Shown here: piece after piece, positions 12,028-23,271 of the stretch
Layout: each line of letters begins with the position of its first letter
How positions within the stretch are numbered: position 1 is the first letter of the stretch
From: Epiperipatus broadwayi
Taxonomy: Eukaryota; Onychophora; Udeonychophora; Euonychophora; Peripatidae
DNA length: 64,000 bases
Reading direction: 5' to 3'
NCBI GenBank assembly: GCA_028023455.1
Contig: JAQFVV010006199.1
Coordinates: forward strand, 1,984,001 to 2,048,000
Notes under the pieces: model-generated
The model's input: the letters and a program-made list of their open reading frames with translations, nothing else
The model's database searches: none
What the model was told of the DNA's origin: nothing
Translations under genes and position numbers: made by a program

Positions 12028-12723
12028 TTACACCTTTCTCAATGTTGATTTTTCAGTATCATTATGTAATCTAATTGTTGCTGTTGCATTTTTATAAATA
12101 TTCTTTAAAATATGACAATATCCTGGATCTATACCTTGATGATCCAATGCTTTAATCACTGAAGAAATGTGTATAGAATCGAATGCCTTTTCATAATCTA
12201 CAAATCCAAAACATAATGACAACTCATATTCATTTGTCCTTTCTATGACTTCTCTCAATACCTGGATATGATCTATTGTACTAAAACCACTTTTAAATCC
12301 AGCTTGTTCTCTTGGTTGGTGGAAATCCAAAGTTCTCTGTAGGCGAGTTGTAATTATCTTGGTAAAAATTTTATATAAAACTGATAAAAGGCTGATAGGT
12401 CTGTAATTTCTAATATCTTCTTTATCACCTTTTTTAAATATTAATATTATTACTGCATTCTTCCAATCTTCCAGTACATCTTTATCATTTAGACATTTGG
12501 TATATAACTTTGCTAAAATTGTTTCTATTTCTTCACCTGCTTCTTTTAATATATCAATTATAATTCCATAATTTCCTGGAGCCTTTCCTTTCTTCATACA
12601 CTTAATTGCATGTCTCACTCCTTCATTTAAAATTCTGGGCAATTTGGAAGATGTAATAGATATAGGAGGTACTTGTTCTTTATTACTATATAATTCTTGA
12701 TAAAAATCTTCTACCAATTTCAT
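12028..12723 (-). pseudogene. RTE reverse transcriptase, N-terminal half
   Basis: A 231-residue frame: KGKAPGNYGIIIDILKEAG, then ILIFKKGDKEDIRNYRPISL, then REQAGFKSGFSTIDHIQVL and GFVDYEKAFDSI, which holds the first catalytic Asp. These are the LINE RT blocks in order, with wording close to RTE elements. It ends at a frameshift after KSTLRKV, where the next block (a GVRQGD-like motif) begins in another frame: the DNA reads ACACCTTTCTCAATG around 12030. Together with 11306-11989 it is one broken polyprotein. Confidence 0.85.
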
Positions 12724-12824
12724 GATGTCATCTCTCTTTTTAGTAATAATTCCATCTTTTTTTTCTTATTGCAGATATAAATTTCCTACCAATACCAAAA
12801 TGTTGTTTAACATTTTTGAGACTT

Positions 12825-13148
12825 TTATTTTCTTCTACAGCTTTCCTTGCTATTTCTTTTCCGTACCATTTTACAAAATTTGAGATATTCAATTTTTTTT
12901 AATACATCATTTTTGTATATCTTCATATTCCTTCTTTTCTTCATAAATTCTCTAGTCCCAGTAGAAATTTTATTAGTCAATTGCTGCTTTTTTCTACCAG
13001 CTATGTTTGTTGCAGTTTTTAAAAGTGTATCAGTTATTTTCATATTAATTTCATTCAAATCTGAATCATGTTCAAAATCTCCTAACACTTGAAACCTATT
13101 TGTAAGTTCTAATTTAAATTCATTAGAATGTTTCTGAAGATTGTACAT
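12825..13148 (-). pseudogene. RTE EN-RT linker remnant
   Basis: A 107-residue frame (QKHSNEFKLELTNRFQVL) matching the linker between APE endonuclease and RT in RTE LINEs. It marks the 5' truncation point: no endonuclease motifs exist to its right. A shift near 12725-12825 separates it from the RT. Confidence 0.7.
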
Positions 13149-13155
13149 CAGTGAA

Positions 13156-13241
13156 GTTTATATTCTTTATGGACACCAGTGATGTTTATATTCTTTATGC
13201 ACACACAAGTGATGTTTATATTTTTTATGCACAGAAGTGAT
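13156..13241 (+). repeat. Triplicated ~29-bp unit at the RTE insertion edge
   Basis: Three consecutive units begin GTTTATATTCTTTATGGACA (13156), GTTTATATTCTTTATGCACA (13184) and GTTTATATTTTTTATGCACA (13214), and each ends AGTGAT. The paralogous site at 55280-55310 has a single unit, so the tripling belongs to this copy. Confidence 0.85.
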
Positions 13242-13386
13242 GCTATCTTATTATATTTATTGTACCACATTGATATAATTTATTTGCATATAGTGTATTT
13301 GTTAGCTATAGACTTGAAAATAATGTTATGAAACATATAGCAAAACCAAAGCATGAACAAGAGTAAACAAAAACATAAACAAGAAT
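13242..13386 (+). repeat. PLE-associated 3' repeat, copy A, right half
   Basis: Continues the repeat interrupted by the RTE LINE. GCTATAGACTTGAAAATAAT is shared with 55360-55380. Confidence 0.75.
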
Positions 13387-13780
13387 CAGAATTTGATTAT
13401 GTTTGAGTATGCAATGTTTGTATATATTTGATTATTAGTTTTATAACATATTACTTGTACACCATATTATATAAACATAATTAATGATTTTTATAATAAA
13501 TTATTATATTTTTTGAAAAACATTATTTTTATAATAGTGTAAATAGAACGTTAGAAAATTACTATAGATATGAATTCTGTATGCAGAATTTGATTATATA
13601 TTTGTGTATGCAATGTTTGTATACATTTGGTTATTAGTTTTATAACACATTACCTGTAAACCATATTATATAAACATAATTAATGATTTTCATAATAAAT
13701 TATTATACTTTTTGAAAAACATTATTTTTATAATAGTATAGGTAGAACGTTAGAAAATTACTATAGATATGAATTCTATA
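13387..13780. repeat. Tandem repeat, two units of 197 bp
   Basis: Unit 1 starts at 13387 and unit 2 at 13584 (CAGAATTTGATTAT). The copies differ at only a few positions and both end near AGATATGAATTCT. Non-coding. A satellite-like pair, or a recent tandem duplication. Confidence 0.9.
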
Positions 13781-13886
13781 TGAGCATAAATAAATATATA
13801 ACTAACACACACTAATTACAAACTAAAATTAATAAAAAAGATAATTTTATTAAAAAATTTAAAAAAAAATTTAAAATGTTACTTAC

Positions 13887-13980
13887 GACATTACGTTGAA
13901 GCTCTTTTGTAAGCCTTCTTTGTGAATAACACCGGAGAAATTTTCACTTGCAGCCTGTAAACCATTTTTGTCTTTTATCG
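13887..13980 (-). CDS. Candidate internal exon of an unknown host gene
   Basis: On the minus strand an open frame reads KDKNGLQAASENFSGVIHKE and then GLQKSFNVM. It runs into a textbook donor: ATGTC then GTAAGT, with intron bases at 13886-13881. The exon leaves in phase 2, the phase at which the candidate exon at 9886 is entered, so both could belong to one transcript with a ~4-kb intron. The acceptor is less certain; CACGAAG before 13980, preceded by a long T-rich stretch, is the best choice. No domain is recognisable in about 31 residues. The other frames are closed. Confidence 0.45.
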
Positions 13981-14159
13981 CTTCGTGATAAGTACAAAAA
14001 TTATCAAAAAAAAAAAATTAAATACTGTGGTCGATTAAAAAATTTTCCAAAAATCCAAATTTCAACCGATTTTTTTGAAGTAAACATTTTTTGAAAGCCA
14101 CCTGATTAAGCTATCAAATGCTTGTATTTTGTTCTATGTCATGCTTATACTTTTTACAT

Positions 14160-14743
14160 CAGTAAAGAAAGAAAACAAAACATCATCTGAAAAACACCAG
14201 CAGTGCTCTTGCAGTGCTAATGAAGTTCAAAAAATTAAATAGACAACAAAAAGAAACATCAAGAGAAATACAATTATTGATACTGTAGTGTACATATTTT
14301 CCAAAATAGCAGACAAATTAAGGAAAATCTGCAATCAGTATAACATCAGGTCAGCTTACCTGTGCTATACCACACCATGAAGAATTTTAACATCTACAAA
14401 GCCTAAAACTGAAATGCTGAAGAGAAAAAACTGCATCTATGGAATCCCATGTGAATGTGGAAGAACATATATTGGTAAGACCAGTCATCCTATTGAAAAA
14501 CACTTTCAAGATCACAACCTGATGATTAGAAGAGAGAAAACCGATGTATCTAAGGTAGCAGACCATGTCTGTGCCAATGAAGATATGTTCTATTGGGAAA
14601 ATACAAAAATATTGGATAAAGAAGAAAAGGTACAAAGAAGAAAATTTAAAGAAGCTGCTTACATGACATTGGCAAAAAATTCCATAAGCCAACTTAATGT
14701 GACTATACATAATGTATGGAAACCACTAACACTTTGCTTTTAG
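14160..14743 (+). pseudogene. Penelope-like element C-terminal GIY-YIG domain
   Basis: From 14288 the frame reads VYIFSKIADKLRKICNQYNI, the connector after the PLE reverse transcriptase. A TGA lies at 14378, then comes CIYGIPCECGRTYIGKT, the GIY-YIG endonuclease signature with its cysteines. Further on, FKEAAYMTLAKNSISQLN matches the end of the domain. The frame closes at 14743. The C-terminal endonuclease of PLEs nicks target DNA during integration. It is upstream-truncated and has at least one stop, so it is dead. It differs in sequence from the GIY-YIG remnants at 22 kb, 26.4 kb and 54.1 kb, so several PLE lineages have been active here. Confidence 0.8.
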
Positions 14744-14809
14744 GAAAAAGTGGAGAAATCAGGAAGAGTCTCATAGATAAGTATATAAAATGTCTACAGA
14801 CTTTGCCTT

Positions 14810-14960
14810 TGGCAGGATGGCTCAGTTGGTTAGAACATTAGCTTAAAATTCAATACTCAAGAATTTAAGGTCTAGGTTTGAATTCCATGCTAGTACTGTC
14901 ACTGGTAAGGCCAGCAACACCTGAAGAAAAGGAGGGAATAATACCTCTCAAAACATTGTG
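14810..14960 (+). repeat. tRNA-derived SINE
   Basis: TGGCTCAGTTGG at 14818-14829 fits the A box and GGTTTGAATTCC at 14875-14886 is a B box with one extra T, with spacing like a tRNA. The acceptor stem does not close and there is a non-tRNA tail (GGTAAGGCCAGCAACACCTG), so it is a SINE rather than a tRNA gene. It differs from the minus-strand SINE family in this window. Confidence 0.65.
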
Positions 14961-15236
14961 CATATATTATACCTGTTTGATGTACTATTACTAACAATTG
15001 AATATATTTGGAATATTTAAATAAAGTTAAATTTTTCTAAAGACATTTAATACACATATTAGATGATGGAAATAGTCCAATATAAAAATACAAAGTTTAT
15101 CTTGATTTATAATTAATTTAAATAAATTAAAAGAAAATTAAACGAAGAAATTTTGAAATTTCTTCATGAGATAAAAAAACTTTAACTGATTTAATAATTT
15201 TTAAAATTCTTAGTACAAACTACAGGCATTTTTACT

Positions 15237-15277
<41 letters not shown>

Positions 15278-15745
15278 GTATAGGTATGAGATGGTAGAAA
15301 ATATGATCACAATATATATATATATATTATACATTGATACTGTCCATGAATTTTGGAATGTATAACATGGTGTGGAATCATGTTGCATATACAGGGGAAA
15401 GATTGAATTCTTAGTTTGAGAAAATTGAATTATTGCATATTTATTTTAATATAGTTTATTTAAATAATAGTAATTTATAAGTTATAGACAAATTAAAAGT
15501 ATAAACAAAAATCAAATGTTATACAATTTATTCAACATTTTTCAAGATAGTAAAGAAAATAAATGGCAGACATAGGAAACAATAGTGCTAAAAATCCAAT
15601 AAAATTACATATGCATACATATAGCAGTCACCCATAAATGAGTATGGCTATTCTAACTCCAAGGAAAGAAAGGAAAGAAAAAAACTGCTCTGAAAATGAG
15701 TTTTGCAATGACTATGCAAATCAACTTTTTATGCACAAATGGTCC
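14961..15745. other. AT-rich DNA with TA microsatellite
   Basis: (TA)n at 15241-15276 and 15311-15328. Nothing else recognised. Confidence 0.5.
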
Positions 15746-17330
15746 TCATATAAAACATGCAGGTTCAGTTTTCTTTGTATGTGATATTTTGCAATGCTGC
15801 CTTATAATTTCTTCAATAGACAATTTTTCTCTCTGAACTGCTTCAGCACCATATCTTACTGCAGTTCTCCAATATATTCTATTTTTTGCCATATTTTCCC
15901 AATAAAAACAATCAATATTACACTTCATTATAGTGTTTTTGAGATAATTCTTATAATGTAAATGGAGCCTATCTGTCTCAGAAAAAACACATGTTCAAAT
16001 TCTCCATAAAACATTCTTTCAAAAAAGTCTTATTTTGTTTATTTGTTTTACATGTCAAATCTTATGAAGGTGTAATTTAGAGTAGTGGACTTTATACTAT
16101 CACATCCAGCAAATTGAAGAACATATTGATTGATTTTATGATCTTGCCATTGCATTTTTAAAATTTTATAGAGTATTCTTAAATGAAAGCTTTCTAAGGT
16201 CTTAATACTGGATCAGTAGGATGTCCATGTTTTATTTTCATACAATATATTACATAAAACAACAGCTCTACACTAATTTAATTGCAGTTATTATTTTTCT
16301 GTGATTAAGTAATCTTTTAATTTGCTAAAAGTAGCAGTAGTACATTGGAGCCTTTGTTGTACCTCAACATCTAAATTCACTTTTCTATTTATAAAAAACT
16401 ACCAGAATATTTAAACTGGTTTACACTTTCAGTTGATTACTATCTAAAATAATTAAACTGGTTTACATTCTCAAAAACTTATTATTTAAATATTAATTAT
16501 TAAACCAGTCTTTAAATTGCGTTTAAAACATTTAGTATATTCTGTAAATTATTTTAGAACTGTCAAAAATAGCACAGTCATCAGCATACTATAAAGCCAG
16601 AATCTAAGAAGATAAACTTTTTTTTTTTAAATTTATTCAAATTAAAATTTTTACCAACAAACATGTATCACATCTTGACACCTGTTTCATTAAGCCACTT
16701 GTAAATAATTCCAAAGACAACTTTCATCAAAATTAAAAACAATAATTACAAATCCTTGTTTAACATTAGTTTTTATTTCAAATGATTGCAACTTTTCATC
16801 CATAATAATAGAAATTTCTCTTATTCCATCATGTATAAGCTGTATAATATGAATAAATTTTGGTAAACAATCAATTAATTTCAAGCAATATGGCAAATTT
16901 GTTTAATTTATTAAATCAAATGTCTTGACTAAATTAATAAGACAAATGTATAAATCTTCTTTTGTTTCTCAAATTTTTTTAACATTTGTCTGCCAACAAA
17001 AACAATATCTATAGTGCTTCTTGATTTTTTAAATCACATTGAGTCTTTGATAACCATTTATCTATGATTCATGTAGAAGCAACCCATTCAACAAAATTCT
17101 TGAAATTATTTTTGCTATAGTAGATAATAATAATAGTTCATGATAATTACTGCAGTCCTGTATATTCTTTTTATTTTTAAAAATTGGAACAATTGTAGTA
17201 TCCTTAAAGTCAGGTTGAACAACTTTATGAGTCAATATATTTTTAAAAAATTGCAATACTTTTAAAGCTATTATATCATCACAGTATTTTAAAATTTCTC
17301 CAAATAATTTATTAGAAAATTATACATAGG
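15746..17330 (-). pseudogene. Decayed LINE, RT to C-terminus (copy 1)
   Basis: On the minus strand from right to left: DFKDTTIVPIFKNKKNIQDC then LLLSTIAKIISRILLN (RT fingers); an equivalent of the CLPKFIHIIQLIHDG...FEIKTNVKQG block, where QGF replaces the usual QGC/D; a degenerate thumb near 16100-16300; and WRTAVRYGAEAVQREKLSIE at 15746-15928, a C-terminal tail seen in many animal LINEs. The YxDD box is no longer readable. Many stops and shifts. A second, more decayed copy in the same orientation lies at 18480-19470. The wording suggests a jockey/CR1-like APE LINE, but the clade is uncertain. Confidence 0.7.
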
Positions 17331-18479
17331 AACAATTTAATGTTTATTCAGTGAAATGTTTGTAAAGTGCAACTGAAAGATTTTTTAATTCTAACACTTC
17401 ACATCTTTTTAGTTGTAAGTTGTATATATATATGATTTTATTTTGATAGTAACTATATATGCAATGAAAATATACAGATCAGATACAGAATTTATAGATC
17501 TTTATATTTGATAACAATGTTTGTAGAATTAAAATATTTCTGTAATAACTGTTATGCAATACAAAATGATCACTTCATCAGTACATCATAAGCCTCAGTA
17601 AAGGGCGAACAAACCACTTGCAATGAATTATAAATTAAAAGTGAGTCCACACAACCATCATTGAGAAAACATCTTGTAGCAACTATTTTCTAAAGTATAA
17701 AGAGCAAAAAATACTGTATGTCATTTTATATCAAATTAAATTAGACATACTGAAAAAGAATGCATCAGAGTCATTGTTTGTCAATAATTATCGTGATGAA
17801 ATAGCAGTTTGAGAAATGATGATGTCAGGGAAAAAATAATACTGTTTCTATGGTACTGGTTTTGTTATCAAGGAAGACAAATGAAAGATGCAAAAAAATG
17901 GTAGAAATGGGAATAATAATTTAATATTATTTCTCATTATTTGTTATAATGTTATAAATTTAGTTTGCAGTTGATATAACTAGAATAAACACCCAAAAAA
18001 CTATTCCAAGAAGTATTTTCTGGGATTTAGCACATTAGTCACTTTAATACATCTATCTAAAATCTTAGGAATTAAATAGTATTTATAGGATTGCCATTTA
18101 AAATGTTAAGATCTTAAATGTATAAGAATATTATTTTGAAGGCTTCATTATATTCATTAGCTATCACTCTAACTTGAAAAAGAGAGAAATAAAGAAAAAG
18201 TTCATGTTGAATTTTGAGTATTACAGAAATCAATGTCTTAATCTACATCTAAATATATTATACATCAATCTTGTGATGTTGTCTTTTAACTATTTCTGCA
18301 TAAAACTTGTTTTTTTTTTTTTAATATCCTTGCTAATTATAGCTCTCCATTATATAATATCAGTCATATTTTTTCAATGAAAGCAATTGATTTTTCTTTT
18401 TTTATAATGCTTTTTAAGATAATCAGTGTAATATGAGTGAAAACTATGTTTAAATTTATCGTAACATATTTTTTTGGAG
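17331..18479. other. Unassigned AT-rich DNA
   Basis: No ORF of note. CTGATGAAG wording on the minus strand near 17570 was checked for a hammerhead and rejected. Confidence 0.4.
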
Positions 18480-19470
18480 ATTTATTGTTTTTCTATATTA
18501 TATGCATGTCTCAATGAAAGTGTGTTTTTAAAATATTTTCATATCTGGCAAGATAAAAAACATACTAATTGGTTTCATGATCTTACCATCATATTCTATT
18601 ATCCCTGTGGATCATTATTGAAAGAAATGGTTTCAAAATTTATTATATAATTATATGGAGGCAGTAACCATGTTTCACTTTCATACAGAAAATTTAATAA
18701 ATGTCAAGTTGCATCTTTAAGATGACATATCTTAAGTATGTAATTTGTTGAATATAACAGTCACATATTTGAATTATGTTATCTTTTTTTTTATCTAAAA
18801 ATCTAATAACATCTTTTGAGTGATCTACATTTTGAAGCTATAATTATCTTTTTTTTTTTTATCATTTGAGTTATTTGATCAATAATTAATAAATCAAAAT
18901 CTTCATAGGTTGCACTCAAAATAATATGAATAATATTTTAATAATGTTTTAATAATAGTATGAATTGGCAATGATAGCATAATCACCAGCATACTATAGA
19001 TGTATTTTGAAATAAAAGTTCCACTATTACATCTATATCACATTTAATACTTTCTTTATGAAATCATTTATAAACAGCTACTATCATAAAAATGGGGGGA
19101 GGGGGAGATTAGACTCTACATCTTGTTTCACATATCTTAGATTTTCTACTACAAGAAATAATACTTTCATTTTATTCCATAATGAAGCAGTAATATATAA
19201 CATGATTTAAATCCTTTATTCATGGTACTTTTCTGCATTGGCAGCAATAATTTTTTAAATCAACATTGAATCTCTTGTAATTTACAACTATAAACAATCT
19301 ATTTAATAAAATTCTTGAAAATATTTCTGCTAGGTAGCAGTGATATTCCATTATATTTACCAGTTTTTTTTTCTGTTCCCTTTTTTTTTTTTTATAAATG
19401 GAAACAGTAAAAATACATTTAAGATTAGGTAGATAATTTCATGGACTCATATTTTACTAATTTATAGTTT
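18480..19470 (-). pseudogene. Decayed LINE, copy 2 of the 15.7-17.3 kb family
   Basis: Aligned blocks link it to copy 1. Plus-strand TTCATGATCTTACCATCAT near 18576 matches TTTATGATCTTGCCATTGC near 16135. ACCAGCATACTATAGATG near 18982 matches ATCAGCATACTATAAAGC. GAATCTCTTGTAATTTACAA near 19270 matches the equivalent at 17040. No open frame survives. Confidence 0.6.
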
Positions 19471-21849
19471 TGAAGCTAACATTTTTACTGATTTCTTTAT
19501 GATCCATATTCTTTTTGTTTTTAAGTTATCTGCATTTTTGTATCATTATCCATAAATCATCAAAATAATGCCTCCACCCTATTCAAAATATTTATCATCA
19601 TTATACAAATGAGTTTATATTCACCGATTTAAAGAGTTCATAATAGTTTTTTAGATTTTTATGTTGTTTTCAAATGTATATTAATCATGATTGCAAGAAA
19701 ATTGTAACTCATTTGCAGCTTTAATTTACAATCTGTTTTAAAGATATTGATCTTTTGCATTTAAATTTCTGTACTACATATGAAACATTATATTTATTTT
19801 ATTAATTGGTTGACAAACATATAAAGTATATGCATAATGGTATTAGAGATAAGCTTTATTTTTTAAAATTATTAAAATATGCCTAGTGCACTTTTGACTA
19901 TTTAATCACACTAGTCATAATCATGGCATTGATGATGAAAGGACAAGGTGACTTTTATTAAAGAAATGGAAACTCAATAGAGAATTTGCATATTTAAATG
20001 GTAATTGAGTTATTTATGTTGGCCATTTTTTTGAAAAGAGGATGCAGGAATTTTTTTGTTAATTGTGTGTTTATTTCTAGCACTGTACCAGGCCTCTTTC
20101 CCTTCTGTTTGGCATTATTACATTCAGAGGATAGATGTAAGTTCAAAGGTCAGGCCAAGGTTTGATTCATGCTCATAGAAGATTGATTTAGCATCAATTT
20201 GAGCTTTGGCATAGATATATATTGTGCAATTTGAGTAGATAGGTTGGTATGTGATTCCCCATAATATACAGCAGTTAGTACAATTGCATGCAATTTTGTG
20301 TAATTTTTATGACTTCTGGTCTAAGGGCAGAGTATCTTTGGTGTTGTTAATTAGTTGATTAAGGGTGGAAGGGGTTCAATGACCAATTTGATGAATTAAA
20401 GCACAGACTTTAATAATGTGATGGGTAGCATTGCTGCATATTTCCATTTGACCAAGTCATTCATAATAATTGACAGAAAATTATTCAGAATTTTTTTATT
20501 TTAATGAAGCAAAAAACATGTCCATTCATATTCAGAACTGGTTGGAACTTAGCATGAGAAGTAGTAGCTTTTAAAAAATGATCATCAAATTTTCCAATAG
20601 TGTACTTAGAATAGCATCTATTTCTTTAATGACACTGCAATTTTAACATTATAGCATCTATTATCTCTAAAAGTATGAGCTCCATAAATGCTTGCATAAT
20701 TACTGACTTTTTTTTATTCTCTCTCCTGTTGTTTAATTCTTGAAATGATATTCATTCAAGCATGGATGCATTCAAGGTTCTTTGTAATAATTTTTTTGTA
20801 TAAACATATCATGCAGAAAAATGTAATAACACATCATTCATCAAATTTATAGTAATATAGCCATAATTTTTAAGAACTGTTGTTACAGTTGTCTGTTTTT
20901 AGAAACAAGTATATTAATTTCTACCCCCACCCCACCTTTAATGATATTATTGCAATAAGTTTATATTAGAACGTAAGCACTAATAACATAGATATGGATA
21001 CTGTTATGTAAACATTACTTTAATGTCATTAGTCTTAGCCTGTTAGTGATGTCCTACATTTTGGTCTTTAATAGCAAAGTTTACATATTGGGTTTACCTA
21101 CATTTAGAAAAAATTCAAGTACTTTCAATTATTACTACTACTTTCTATTTTGCCACTATATCATTATTCAAGTTATAACTCTTGACCAGTCATCAAAATC
21201 ATTCCACTAAATGTATTGTAGACCTCATTAATAGATTGATTTTAGCACCACCATAGTGCTGTAAATATTATTTTATAGTCCAAGAACAAAAAAAATACAT
21301 TTTTTTCAAATAATACTTTTGTAAAATGATCACTTATAATTAAAGTTAATTCAAGTTTCAATGGTTTAATGGGTTTTATTTATAAATTATTTAAACATAT
21401 TTATTAATGATTACAATGATGCTGTAGAGATAAGTCATAAATACTAATACATTGAAAGGAAAAATACAAAACTTTTTAGATCTTGGTAGTAGGATTTGGA
21501 TTGCTGTAGTCAAACAGAGAAAGAATGATAAAGTATTATAAAATTATAGATTGAGTAATTAATTATAGATGTAGTGAAAATGAATAGGTGGTTCAAAATT
21601 AGGAATAGTGGTTGGTAACTCTCAGAATTTTCTCAGTAAGTTTTATTTCAGAAGTAGTGTTCATATCCCACACAAGCCTCATGTACTCATGCCTAATGAG
21701 AATTAATCTGGCCAGAGCACCCAGGAAAAATTGGTTCATTAATTACAGTGAAGGTAATACATTTTATGACAAATGTAATAATATATATATAAGAAAATCA
21801 TATAACTTTACAAAACTAGCCCAATTTTTTTTTTACAAAAATTCTCTTA
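19471..21849. other. Unassigned AT-rich DNA
   Basis: A moderately GC-richer patch at 20080-20200 (TACCAGGCCTCTTTCCCTTC) and another near 21700 (CTGGCCAGAGCACCCAGGAA) may be old repeat pieces. The 91-codon frame at 21612-21887 is not convincing as a gene. Confidence 0.4.
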
Positions 21850-23265
21850 CAACCATGGCTTCGTCTATTAATAAATACACTCTCTAAAGTAAAAATGCAA
21901 CAAGATACAAACAACATATGTATATATATTCTTCCTGTAATTCACTTCAAAAATCAACCACTTAATTAATAATCAAAGGATATCTTTATGAGATTAATGG
22001 TCTTAAAATTCAAGAAAATTTATCATCAATGTTTCTTTGACTCTTCTTTTTAATTCTTTTTTCCCTCATAAAAATAACCCCTGCATTGTCAAATAAAACT
22101 TTATGACCTGTGTTCAGTTCAGAATATACAAAGCTGAGTTATGATACTTATTTTTAGCTTTGCTCTTACGAATTTTAATTCTTACTTTAAGACTTAATTT
22201 ACTTTGACCTATATAAATTTTATGACAACTGCAAGGATTTACTATCACTTGACTGTTTTGAACTATTTAATAATGAATTTAAATCAAGACTTTTCTTCCA
22301 GGCCAGTTTCCTACTACCCAGTAAATGACTATTCTTATAAACCAATCTATAAATTGATGACTTGAATGGTAAAGAAATAAACTCTTTATTCTCACTAACA
22401 ATTAGATTTTTCTTATTATCATGCCCATAGCTATTTTTATTAAATATATTTTAATAAAAAAATTTTTATTGTAATATTTACATTCAGAGAAGTCAATTGT
22501 CTTCATTAAAATCATTATGATTGTCTATGGTTGCTAAATATTTGATATTATGTTTTATTTAATTATGTAAGTAAATTTAACTTTTAAAGATAAATTGTTG
22601 AAGATCTCTAGAGTATTTCTTATATCTACTAAGCATTCTCTATTATCTTCTAGTTATCATTGACCTACTTGTTCTTTAAATATAGCCATCTTTTGCCACA
22701 TAAATAAATTGATATTAACACTGAAAATGGAGTTGTTAAAGGTGATTATTTAAATCTTTGAAAGTTAAATTTATTTACTTAATTAAATAAAACATACTAT
22801 TAAATATTTGGCAATCATAAATAGTCATAAGTAATGAAGATGACTGGACTAATACATAAACACTGAATCCTCTAATAATAATAGCAAATAAAGAAATAAT
22901 TTTAATCCTATCTGCAGAAAAATATTCATGTTTTTTTAGAATAAAAAGAAATACATTAATACTTTTTTATTTTATCAACTGGTTGATATATATTTTCAGT
23001 ATCTAAACTACCAAAAACACAATCAGCCTATAAAATAAATCCATTTATTTTATCAAAAGTATTAAAAGAAGAAGTTATCACATTTATATTGCTAAAAGGA
23101 AAGAAAAAAGAGTCTTTACTTAAAATTGTTATATCAGAATTATTTAAAATAAAATTAGACAAATTTAAAACAAATGAAGCATCAGATCTTTTTTTATAAT
23201 ACAGTATACCTAAATTTCTTTTATTAATAGCATTCCAATATCCATTTAAGCTTATTAATATATTT
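21850..23265 (-). pseudogene. Penelope-like element, internally deleted copy (left arm of head-to-head pair)
   Basis: On the minus strand, starting at the centre of the inverted pair: DASFVLNLSNFILNNSDI then LSKDSFFFPFSNINVI, the PLE segment NLS...L...E..(L)LSKGL.F.P before the RT. The RT itself is missing. Then come LVYKNSHLLGSRKLAWKKSL and a GIY-YIG piece, KIYIGQSKLSLKVRIKI, and NTGHKVLFDNAGVIFM. Each block matches the right-hand copy in inverted orientation. The sequence at 22240 (GATAGTAAATC...CAGTTGTCAT on the minus strand) is the uninterrupted version of the site where the hAT-like MITE sits in the right copy. Stops throughout; no function. Confidence 0.7.
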
Positions 23266-23271
23266 TTATTA

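Larger units (their letters stand above)
11125..13150 (-). mobile_element. 5'-truncated RTE-type LINE
   Basis: Minus-strand non-LTR retrotransposon of about 2 kb. Its 3' end is the (ATG/GAT)n simple repeat at 11128-11147, a usual tail for RTE-clade elements. Its 5' end is truncated inside the EN-RT linker, so no APE endonuclease is present. It sits inside a PLE-associated repeat: the copy at 55261-55310 shows the same flanks without it. Left flank TTTATATTTTTTGTGTACATC resembles TTTATATTCTTTATGGACACC on the right, an imperfect target-site duplication. The right flank then repeats three times (13156-13241). Confidence 0.85.

Noticed and set aside
14810-14890. Functional tRNA gene
   Set aside because: A and B boxes are present but the acceptor and anticodon stems do not form; SINE head.
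17560-17600. Minus-strand ACTGATGAAGTGATCA as hammerhead core
   Set aside because: A GAAA element is missing downstream on that strand, so the fold cannot be closed.
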